Shown here one piece after another: positions 1 through 8,516 of a stretch of 16,504 nucleotides of DNA. The stretch comes from Alphaproteobacteria bacterium. Its GTDB lineage: Bacteria > Pseudomonadota > Alphaproteobacteria > Rhodospirillales > Rhodospirillaceae. The stretch is taken from the NCBI GenBank assembly GCA_015228695.1, contig JADGDA010000030.1, forward strand, positions 1 to 16,504, given 5' to 3'. The position numbers and the translations under genes are program-made. Within the stretch, counting starts at the first letter, position 1. Each line of letters opens with the position of its first letter. The notes below the pieces were generated by a model. It was not told the origin of the DNA, made no database searches, and was given only the letters and a program-made list of their open reading frames with translations.

Positions 1-35
1 TCGGGCAGAACGGACTCTATGGGTAGTTCGCTCAT
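1..35 (-). CDS. N-terminus of a divergent gene, possibly ATP-dependent helicase HrpB (partial)
   Basis: Reading leftwards from the ATG at 33-35, the sequence encodes MSELPIESVLP and is then cut by the window edge. A second in-frame ATG at 42-44 would add three residues (MVT). An N-terminus of the form xxLPIxxVLP is typical of the DEAH-box helicase HrpB, in which it directly precedes the Walker A region. Only 11 to 14 residues are visible, so the family call rests on this short motif and is an inference. A weak ribosome-binding stretch (GGTGA) lies just before the inner ATG. The gene is transcribed away from the hydrolase/copA operon. Confidence 0.45.
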   Translation of the reverse strand, partial: MSELPIESVLP

Positions 36-88
36 GGTCACCATGTTATAGACTGATCCGTCCCCCGCCGCGAGGAGGGCGGGTCACT

Positions 89-95
89 GGGAGGG
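89..95 (+). promoter_or_regulatory. Ribosome binding site of the alpha/beta hydrolase gene
   Basis: GGGAGGG sits six bases before the ATG at 102 and fixes that start. The 66 nt between this gene and the divergent left-edge gene contain no convincing -35/-10 pair. A TATAGA at 47-52 could be a -10 box but lacks a good -35. Confidence 0.6.
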
Positions 96-101
96 CGCCG
101 C

Positions 102-887
102 ATGGCATACGAAGTTCTCGACCGGCCGGAGATCGGGCGCATTCTGTTCCATCCGAGGCCGGAATATCCGGGGGGCGGGGGCCAAGGGCCGGGGATTCAT
201 GTGGCGCGCATTCCGGTCGGCGACGGGTGCTCGGTCGGTTGCCGGATCTACGTGGCCCAGCCCGACGCGCCGGTGATTTTGTATTTTCACGGCAACGGCG
301 AAATCGCCTCGGATTACGACGAGATCGCGTCCCTGTACGCGGGAATCGGGGTCACCCTTGTCGTAGCCGATTTCCGGGGTTACGGCATCAGCGACGGAGA
401 GCCCCGCGCCAGCGCGCTGGTGGGGGACGCCATGGCGGTCTACAACGGCCTTGGGACTCTTCTGACCGAACGGGGGATCGCGGTGTCCGACCTGTTCGTG
501 ATGGGGCGGTCCATGGGCAGCGTCCCCGCCATCGAAATCGCCTCGCGGGTGGGCGAGGACATCTCCGGACTGATCGTGGAAAGCGGCTTTTCCGACACCT
601 TCGGCCTGATCGAGCGGATCGGCTATCTTCAGGTTCCGGGGGTCGGCGAGGAACGCGACGGCTTCAACAACGCGGGCAAGATCGCGCGGGTCAGGGTCCC
701 GGTCCTGATCATCCACGGCGACGCGGACCAGATCATCCCGGTCACCGACGGTCTGGAACTGCATGCCCGCTGCGGCGCGGCGGACAAGCGGCTGACGCGG
801 ATTCCCGGCGCCGGGCACAACGACCTCATGATGCACGGCCTGCGGCCCTATTTCGAGGGAATCCACGCCCTGGTGGGCGGAGCCTGA
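102..887 (+). CDS. Alpha/beta hydrolase (serine hydrolase fold)
   Basis: A 261-residue single-domain alpha/beta hydrolase of the BEM46/FrsA-like type. The oxyanion-side motif HGNGE is at about 63-67. The nucleophile elbow GRSMG is at 135-139, with Ser137 as the probable nucleophile. HGDADQIIP at 205-213 supplies the acid (Asp209 by family position), and His239 in GAGHN completes the triad. No signal peptide or membrane segment is seen, so it is probably cytoplasmic. The substrate cannot be told from sequence; an esterase or acyl hydrolase is most likely. It ends one base before the copA start, whose ribosome binding site lies inside this gene, so the two are probably co-transcribed and translationally coupled. 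A role in copper handling is not implied by the family. Confidence 0.9.
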   Translation: MAYEVLDRPEIGRILFHPRPEYPGGGGQGPGIHVARIPVGDGCSVGCRIYVAQPDAPVILYFHGNGEIASDYDEIASLYAGIGVTLVVADFRGYGISDGEPRASALVGDAMAVYNGLGTLLTERGIAVSDLFVMGRSMGSVPAIEIASRVGEDISGLIVESGFSDTFGLIERIGYLQVPGVGEERDGFNNAGKIARVRVPVLIIHGDADQIIPVTDGLELHARCGAADKRLTRIPGAGHNDLMMHGLRPYFEGIHALVGGA

Positions 888-888
888 G

Positions 889-3069
<2,181 letters not shown>

Positions 3070-3095
3070 CAATGTAGGAGAAGGAAGCGCCGCCG

Positions 3096-4448
3096 TTGGC
3101 AAAGTTCGCTCCCAAAAAACAGCGCAAGAAAAACACGCCGGTTCAGTGGATCGTCAAACCCAGACGGACCAAGGTGCTGAGCGTCACGGACAAGCTCCTC
3201 GACTCGCTCGACTCGTTCCGTTCCTCGCTGTCCCTGCGTCGGCACGGGTTCATTCTGGCGGTGGCGGGAATCTTTGCGGGCGGCATTGCCGTCGGCGTGG
3301 GCATCGGCGGCATGTCGTCATCCCCGCCCCCCGCGCCCGTCACCGAAACGCCGGTGGGTTCCCCCAGTGACGGGAAAGCGGGATCGCCGTCGAATTTCGT
3401 CCCTCCCCAGTTCCTCGACGCGGCGATGGATGAGGTGATGCACACCGACGAGGAGACGTTCGCGGAGGCCGATCCCGGTCAGGAATTGGAAAATCTCGAC
3501 TCGGGCTGGCACGAGCCCGAAAAGGAGCCCGTGGCGGAAGAGCCCCGGATGAAACCCGCCGCGCCTCCTCCGAAGGCCCCGGCCGCCGCCGCGAAACCCA
3601 GACCGGTGCCCGGAGCCGGAGGGGAGGTGCGCCGCAATCCCGAACTCGCCGCGTTGCCCCCGCCGCCGGAGCCGGTGGCGGAGGAGGGGATGCCTCCGTG
3701 GCGGCGTTACGCGGTGGCGGCTCCGAAGATGGATGGGCGCCCGAGAATCGCGCTGGTGATCGACGACCTCGGGGTGGACAAGCATCGTTCGGCGGCGGTG
3801 ACCGATCTTCCCGGTCCCCTGACCACCGCCTTCCTGTCCTACGCCACCGATCTGCTGGCCCAGACCCGGGCGGCCCACGCGGCCGGGCACGAACTCATCA
3901 TCCATGTCCCCATGGAACCACGGAATCCCGATACGGACCCCGGCCCGGACGCCCTTCTCGTCGGCCGCAACGAGACCCAGATCCGCAACGGCCTGGAGCA
4001 GATTTTCAGCCGCTTCCCCGGCTACGTGGGGATCAACAATCACATGGGATCGTTGTTCACCGCCAACGTGCGCGGGATGTCGGTGGTCCTCGGCGAGTTG
4101 AAGAAGCGCGGACTGCTGTTCCTCGACTCGCGTACCAGCAACGCGACGGTCGGCCCCGAGATTGCGCGCCGGTACGGACTCCCCCATGCCGTCCGCGACG
4201 TGTTCATCGACAATGACAACGACGTGCCCCACGTCCGCGCCCGGCTGGCCGAGTTGGAGCGGGTCGCCCTTCAGCGCGGCTATGCCGTCGGCATCGGCCA
4301 CCCCCGTGACGCGACCGTCGAGGCCCTGCGCGGGTGGCTGCCGTCGCTTCAACGCAAGGGATTCGTCCTGGTGCCGCTGAGTTCCATCGTCCGTCAACGC
4401 CAGGAACAGACGGCGACTGTGGCGGCGGCCCCCCCCCGTGCGCCATAA
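3096..4448 (+). CDS. Divergent polysaccharide deacetylase family protein (YibQ-like), membrane-anchored
   Basis: A 450-residue protein starting at TTG, with AGGAG/AAGGA upstream at 3076-3085. The N-terminus is very basic (MAKFAPKKQRKK). A single hydrophobic segment lies at about 51-75, followed by a long Pro/Ala/Glu-rich linker (about 78-210) and a catalytic-like domain from about 215. That domain has IDDLG (Asp223, Asp224), NNHMGS around His316 and GIGHPR around His402, matching the divergent polysaccharide deacetylase (DUF610) family. Family members are thought to act in the periplasm on cell-wall glycans; the exact substrate is not established. The anchor-linker-domain layout fits that location. 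It sits 26 nt after copA and before copZ, an odd position. Its TAA stop lies in the centre of the first copy of the tandem palindrome, so the last five residues (PPRAP) are encoded by the repeat. Confidence 0.88.
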   Translation: MAKFAPKKQRKKNTPVQWIVKPRRTKVLSVTDKLLDSLDSFRSSLSLRRHGFILAVAGIFAGGIAVGVGIGGMSSSPPPAPVTETPVGSPSDGKAGSPSNFVPPQFLDAAMDEVMHTDEETFAEADPGQELENLDSGWHEPEKEPVAEEPRMKPAAPPPKAPAAAAKPRPVPGAGGEVRRNPELAALPPPPEPVAEEGMPPWRRYAVAAPKMDGRPRIALVIDDLGVDKHRSAAVTDLPGPLTTAFLSYATDLLAQTRAAHAAGHELIIHVPMEPRNPDTDPGPDALLVGRNETQIRNGLEQIFSRFPGYVGINNHMGSLFTANVRGMSVVLGELKKRGLLFLDSRTSNATVGPEIARRYGLPHAVRDVFIDNDNDVPHVRARLAELERVALQRGYAVGIGHPRDATVEALRGWLPSLQRKGFVLVPLSSIVRQRQEQTATVAAAPPRAP

Positions 4449-4491
4449 TGGCGCACCATCGACCCCCCGTGCGCCATAATGGCGCACCATC
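4432..4491 (+). repeat. Two tandem 29-nt repeats, each with a 19-bp palindrome
   Basis: The 29-nt unit occurs at 4432-4460 and again, identical, at 4463-4491, separated by GA (period 31). Each unit is a C6 run followed by the palindrome GTGCGCCATAATGGCGCAC (4438-4456 and 4469-4487) and then CATC. The arms are 9 bp with one central base. As RNA, each could fold into an 8-bp GC-rich hairpin with loop UAA. No U-run follows, so these are not intrinsic terminators. The first copy contains the deacetylase stop codon; the second ends 9 nt before the copZ ribosome binding site. Possible roles are a dimeric regulator's operator, an mRNA-stabilising or processing structure between cistrons, or a copy of a dispersed genomic repeat. 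Confidence 0.9.
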
Positions 4492-4500
4492 AACATAGTC

Positions 4501-4506
4501 AGGAGG
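4501..4506 (+). promoter_or_regulatory. Ribosome binding site deciding the copZ start
   Basis: AGGAGG is followed by eight bases and the ATG at 4515. The alternative in-frame ATG at 4479 lies within the second palindrome and has only a C-run upstream, so 4515 is chosen. Confidence 0.8.
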
Positions 4507-4514
4507 CATCTTTC

Positions 4515-4718
4515 ATGACCCAGACCTATCGTGTGACCGGAATGACCTGCGGCGGCTGCGCCCGGTCCGTGGAGTCCGCCATCAAGGCCCTGGCCCCGGC
4601 CGCCGTCGTGAAGGTGGACCTGCCCAACGCCAGGATTACCGTGGACCAACTGGCCGACGATGGTCTGGTGGAAAAGGCGGTGAGCGGGGCCGGGTTCACC
4701 TATGGCGGGCGCGCATGA
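4515..4718 (+). CDS. copZ: Copper chaperone CopZ (heavy-metal-associated domain protein)
   Basis: A 67-residue single HMA domain with the ferredoxin-like beta-alpha-beta pattern. The metal site MTCGGC places Cys12 and Cys15 in the loop after the first strand (YRVTG), and the usual KVDL strand follows. Proteins of this kind bind Cu(I) in the cytoplasm and hand it to the N-terminal domain of CopA, encoded upstream in the same operon. The length is normal for the family. The start is set by AGGAGG at 4501-4506. The stop overlaps the next start as ATGA (4715-4718), which suggests coupled translation with the small HTH gene. CopZ is called rather than MerP because of the adjacent P1B-1 ATPase and the lack of a signal peptide or mer genes. 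Confidence 0.9.
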   Translation: MTQTYRVTGMTCGGCARSVESAIKALAPAAVVKVDLPNARITVDQLADDGLVEKAVSGAGFTYGGRA

Positions 4719-5155
4719 GCGAGCTGGTCGCCATTTCCAAGGCGGCCAGGGCGCTTGGGATCAACCGAACCGATCTCAGCCGCAGACTGGGCAACGCCGG
4801 GATCACCACCTTCGAAGGCATGGTTGAACTCGCGGACCTCCGTCGGGTCGCTCCGACCTTCGGTCTTGAAGAGGCGGAGATTCTGGAGAGGACGCGGCTC
4901 ATCCGGGAGAACGCCAGGGCCTTCCGCCACGACCCCGGCAATCCCCCCCCGGTCGATGATCTGGCGTGGCAGATCCGCAGCCTGAAGGTGGATCTGTTGA
5001 TGGAAAAGCAGAAACTCGATTCCTGCCAGCGGGTCATCACCGCCCTTTTCCACCGCCTGGAAGGATTTCTCGCCTCCGACGATCCGGCGCGGCACCGGAT
5101 CGCCCTCGAACTCAACGAGTGGCTGGCGGGGCAGTTGAAGTCAAGGCAAGCCTGA
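4715..5155 (+). CDS. Small helix-turn-helix / coiled-coil protein, unknown function
   Basis: A 146-residue protein whose ATG overlaps the copZ stop (ATGA). Residues 4-27 (ELVAISKAARALGINRTDLS and following) look like an excisionase/MerR-type helix-turn-helix, followed by a small wing-like piece (TTFEGMVELADLRRV). Residues 51-70 and 84-118 are helical and rich in Leu, Glu, Lys and Arg, resembling coiled coil. From memory of the family, similar N-terminal modules precede a 2Fe-2S ferredoxin domain in longer proteins encoded near copA in other proteobacteria. Here the protein stops before any such domain and has a single Cys (104). DNA binding and a role in copper response are inferences only. 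The last 44 nt overlap the opposing trpE 3' end. The protein-like composition and coupled start favour a real gene. Confidence 0.75.
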   Translation: MSELVAISKAARALGINRTDLSRRLGNAGITTFEGMVELADLRRVAPTFGLEEAEILERTRLIRENARAFRHDPGNPPPVDDLAWQIRSLKVDLLMEKQKLDSCQRVITALFHRLEGFLASDDPARHRIALELNEWLAGQLKSRQA

Positions 5156-6635
5156 CCGCTTCCTGTGCCGCGCGCACCAGAGCCTTGGCCTTGTTGAGGG
5201 ATTCCTGGAACTCCATCTCCGGGTCGCTGTCGGCGACGATGCCGCCTCCGGCCTGCACCACCATCTCTCCGTCCTTCACCAGGGCGGTGCGCAGGGCGAT
5301 GCAGGTGTCCATGTTGCCGTTGGCGGAGATGTAGCCGATGGCCCCGGCGTAGAATCCGCGCCGCTCCGGCTCCAACTCATCGATGATCTCCATCGCCCGC
5401 ACCTTGGGGGCGCCCGAGACCGTCCCCGCGGGAAACCCGGCCATCAGGGCGTCCATGGCGTCGTGGCCGGGGGCAAGGTCGCCCTCCACATTGGAGACGA
5501 TGTGCATGACGTGGGAGTAATACTCGATCCGCATCTGCTCGGTGACGGTGACGGTTCCGACTTGGGCGACGCGGCCGACGTCGTTGCGACCCAGGTCGAG
5601 CAACATCAGGTGCTCGGAGATTTCCTTCGGATCGGCCAGCAATTCGGCCGCCAGGGCCTTGTCCTCGGCGGAATCCCGGCCGCGTGGACGGGTGCCCGCG
5701 ATGGGGCGGATGGTGACGCGGCCGTCGCGCAGCCGCACCAGGATTTCCGGACTGGAGCCCACCAGGGCGAAGCCCCCGAATTCGAGGTAGAACAGGAACG
5801 GGGACGGATTGGTGCGCCTCAGGGCGCGGTAGAGGGCAAACGGCGGCAGCCGGAAGGGAACCCGCAGACGCTGGGACAGGACCACCTGGAAGATGTCGCC
5901 GGCGAAGATGTACTCCTTGCCCTTCGCGACCATGGCATGGAAGTCTTCGCGGGTCATGTTGGACACCGGCTCGGCGACCGGGGTGTCCAGGCTCCCGGTC
6001 TGGTGGGGGAGGGGGCGTTCGAATCCCGCGATCACCCCGTCCAACCGCCCGCGCGCCTGGGCATGGGCCGTCCCGGCGCCAAGACCCGGGGACGGGCGGA
6101 CCGGGGTGACGATGGTGACCACGTCGTCCACGTTGTCGAAAATGGCGATGACCGTCGGCCGCAAAAAAATCCCATCGGGAATCCCCAGGGTGTCCGGATG
6201 GGTGTCCGGCAGTTTCTCGGCCAAGCGGACCGTGTCATAGCCCATGTAGCCGAACAGGCCGGCCGCCATGGGGGGCAACTCCTCGGGAATGCCGTCGATG
6301 GCCGACTGGGCGATGAGGGTCCGTAGGGAGGCGAGAGTCGGTTCCCCCGTGGGCTCGAAAGCGGTGGGATCGGACAACGCCACCCGGTTGACCTCGGCGC
6401 GGTCGCCGAAGCAGCGCCAGATCAGGTCCGGATCGACTCCGATGAAGGAATAGCGCCCCCGCGTCGCCCCCCGCTCCACCGATTCGAGAAGGAAGCTGTT
6501 CGGCCGCCCGGCGGCCAGTTTCAGCATGGCGGAAACGGGCGTTTCCAGGTCGGCGATCAGGGTGGTCCAGACGACCTGCGGCCGGCCGGACTCGTAGACG
6601 GCCGTGAAGGCGTCCAGATCGGGGAGAAGAACCAT
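5112..6635 (-). CDS. trpE: Anthranilate synthase component I
   Basis: A 507-residue large subunit that, with the glutamine amidotransferase TrpG, turns chorismate and glutamine into anthranilate, the first step of tryptophan synthesis. The feedback-site motif LLES is at about 49-52 and NPSPFLFYL at about 275-283, as in tryptophan-inhibited enzymes. The catalytic core shows PIAGTRPRG (about 310-318), DLGRNDVGRV (about 346), GTVSGAPKVRAMEII (about 403-417) and GGGIVADSDPE (about 462-472). The start ATG at 6635 has GAGGAA eight bases upstream and lies two bases after the ppiD stop. No trpG/trpD follows; instead the 3' end overlaps the convergent small HTH gene by 44 nt, and the last ten or so residues (LTSTAPPATR) look like a tail added by that overlap. 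No leader peptide or attenuator is possible within the 2-nt gap to ppiD. Confidence 0.96.
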   Translation of the reverse strand: MVLLPDLDAFTAVYESGRPQVVWTTLIADLETPVSAMLKLAAGRPNSFLLESVERGATRGRYSFIGVDPDLIWRCFGDRAEVNRVALSDPTAFEPTGEPTLASLRTLIAQSAIDGIPEELPPMAAGLFGYMGYDTVRLAEKLPDTHPDTLGIPDGIFLRPTVIAIFDNVDDVVTIVTPVRPSPGLGAGTAHAQARGRLDGVIAGFERPLPHQTGSLDTPVAEPVSNMTREDFHAMVAKGKEYIFAGDIFQVVLSQRLRVPFRLPPFALYRALRRTNPSPFLFYLEFGGFALVGSSPEILVRLRDGRVTIRPIAGTRPRGRDSAEDKALAAELLADPKEISEHLMLLDLGRNDVGRVAQVGTVTVTEQMRIEYYSHVMHIVSNVEGDLAPGHDAMDALMAGFPAGTVSGAPKVRAMEIIDELEPERRGFYAGAIGYISANGNMDTCIALRTALVKDGEMVVQAGGGIVADSDPEMEFQESLNKAKALVRAAQEAVRLALTSTAPPATR

Positions 6636-6637
6636 GG

Positions 6638-8512
6638 TCAGCGTTCCTCAAGTGCCCGGCGGTTGACCTTGATGTCGAACTTCCGGCCGATGGCGGCCGT
6701 AAACTCCGAAGCCAGATCGGCGCCGATTCCCGACTTCAGTTCCTCGGAAATCCGGGACAGGGCCTGCGGGTCGGCGGCGGGATCGGCGGGCACGATCTCC
6801 TTCAACCGGGCGACGACGTAGCCGCCTTCGGTCGCCGCCATGACAACGTCCCCCGGATGATGGGCGAACAGGTCTCCAAGCAGGGACGGGGGCAGATTCG
6901 CTCCCGTGTCTCCCGTGCGCGGCAAGGGCTTGGTGAGGGCGAACGCGGCGCCGGACGCCGCGAGGCCCCTGGGGTCCCCTCCGGCCTTGAGGCGGTCCAG
7001 GAGGTCCTTGGCCTTCTTGCGGGCGGCCTCGTCGCGCCGGGCGGCGGTCCATTGCTCCACGACCTTCGCATGAACCCGATCCAACGGCTGTACCTCCGAC
7101 GGAGCGACGGAATCAACCCGGAGAACGAAATATCCGCCATCGGTCTCCACCATGGCGCTTTCCTTTCCCTGCTCGGCGGAGAAGACGGAGGCGAGGAATT
7201 CCTTCGGGCGGGGCAGTCCGGCAACGGGCTTGCCGTCCCGGCCGAGCCCGGAGCGGTCCATTTCGGGGAATTTTTCCGGCTTGAGGTTGAATTTCCGGGC
7301 CGCGTCCTCGATGGAAGCGCCCGCGGACAGGGAATCCTCGACCTTCCCCGAGACGTTGTAGAGGGCGTCGAGCGACTTTTCCGCGATCAAGTCCTTTTCC
7401 AGCCTGGCGCGCACCTCGGCGAGGGGCTTGGTGCTCTCCGGCTCGGAGCCGGTGACCCGGAACAGGTGCCAGCCGAAGGGGCTTTTCAGGGGATCGCTGA
7501 CGACGTCCACGGGCAGGGCGAACACCGCCCCCCCCAGTTCCGCCGGCACGATTTCCGATTTGGCGACCCAGTCCAGGGAAACGACCTCGATCGAGGTGCC
7601 GGCAACCTGCCGTGCCGCGTCGGCGAGGGCGCGTCCTTGCCTGATGAGCATCAGGGCCGCGTCGGCCTGTTCCCTGGTTTCGAACAGGGCTTGCTCGACC
7701 CGGCGCCGTTCCGGGGTATGGAATTCGTCCATGTGCTGTTCGTAGGCCGTGGCCAGGGCCTCGTCGGAGATTCTCACGTCGCCCGCGACGGTGGCTTCGT
7801 TCAGGATCAAGGCGGTCACCGTCCGGTACTCGGGGGAGGTGAAGGACGCCGCGTGCTCCTTGTGGAAAGCGGCCAGTTCCGCCGGGGTCGGCGCGGGGGG
7901 GGCGGGAAGGGAGGAGGTCGCGACCGTCAGCGTCTCGGCCACGCGCTTTTCGTTGCGGTGGCGGTAGATGGCCTCGACCAGAACCTTGGGCGGAGCGGCG
8001 CCCAGGGAGACCGGCTCCAGCATGTGGCTACGGACGATATCCGAGCGGAGCCTGTGCAGGAACGACTCCTCCGTATACCCGTTCGCGGAGACGAGTTGGA
8101 GGAACCGGTTGCGGTCGAACTGACCCCGTCCGTCCTGGAACTCCTTGGTCCGGGTCACGGCGGAGCGTACCACCTCGTCGGGCGCGGAAACCCCCATGCT
8201 CCGGGCCCCCATTTCCAGGGTCGCCCGCGACACGATCCGCTGAATGGTCTGGTTCATCAGGCCCATGCGCTGGGCCTCCTCGTTCGTCAGCTCATTGCCG
8301 AGCACCTGCCGCAACCGCGCGACGTCGCGGCTGAACTCCTGGGTTACCGCCCTGGCGTCATAGGCGATGGCGCCCACCTCGATCGCCGGGCCGCCTCCGC
8401 CGACGCCACGAACGACGTCGCCGATGCCCCAGATGCCGAAGCTCACGATCAGCAACCCGAACAGAATCTTGATGACCCACGATCCCGTGGATTTGCGGAG
8501 GGTGTCGAGCAT
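6638..8512 (-). CDS. ppiD: Peptidyl-prolyl cis-trans isomerase D (PpiD/SurA-like periplasmic foldase)
   Basis: A 624-residue protein. A short cytoplasmic start (MLDTLRKSTG) is followed by one membrane segment (about 11-34, ending WGIGDVV). A SurA_N-type chaperone region (about 45-170) comes next, then a parvulin rotamase domain at about 265-357 (strand RRRVEQALF, then SPFGWHLFRV). A second, weaker rotamase-like stretch lies near 425-475 (GKESAMVETDGGYFVLRVDSV). This is the layout of PpiD, an inner-membrane-anchored folding helper at the Sec exit. The ATG is four bases after the glgC stop without a clear Shine-Dalgarno, which suggests re-initiation after glgC. Placement immediately before trpE is, to my knowledge, common in alphaproteobacteria; glgC upstream is less expected. 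Confidence 0.92.
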   Translation of the reverse strand: MLDTLRKSTGSWVIKILFGLLIVSFGIWGIGDVVRGVGGGGPAIEVGAIAYDARAVTQEFSRDVARLRQVLGNELTNEEAQRMGLMNQTIQRIVSRATLEMGARSMGVSAPDEVVRSAVTRTKEFQDGRGQFDRNRFLQLVSANGYTEESFLHRLRSDIVRSHMLEPVSLGAAPPKVLVEAIYRHRNEKRVAETLTVATSSLPAPPAPTPAELAAFHKEHAASFTSPEYRTVTALILNEATVAGDVRISDEALATAYEQHMDEFHTPERRRVEQALFETREQADAALMLIRQGRALADAARQVAGTSIEVVSLDWVAKSEIVPAELGGAVFALPVDVVSDPLKSPFGWHLFRVTGSEPESTKPLAEVRARLEKDLIAEKSLDALYNVSGKVEDSLSAGASIEDAARKFNLKPEKFPEMDRSGLGRDGKPVAGLPRPKEFLASVFSAEQGKESAMVETDGGYFVLRVDSVAPSEVQPLDRVHAKVVEQWTAARRDEAARKKAKDLLDRLKAGGDPRGLAASGAAFALTKPLPRTGDTGANLPPSLLGDLFAHHPGDVVMAATEGGYVVARLKEIVPADPAADPQALSRISEELKSGIGADLASEFTAAIGRKFDIKVNRRALEER

Positions 8513-8516
8513 GAGG

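Noticed and set aside
4429..4437. Nine-C run as a phase-variation switch for the deacetylase
   Set aside because: A slip here would change only the last few residues after the catalytic domain, so it would not switch the protein on or off.
4432..4491. CRISPR-like repeat pair
   Set aside because: There are only two units with a 2-nt gap, so no spacers exist and no cas genes are present.
6636..6660. Tryptophan leader peptide/attenuator before trpE
   Set aside because: Only 2 nt separate ppiD and trpE, and the end of ppiD has no run of Trp codons.
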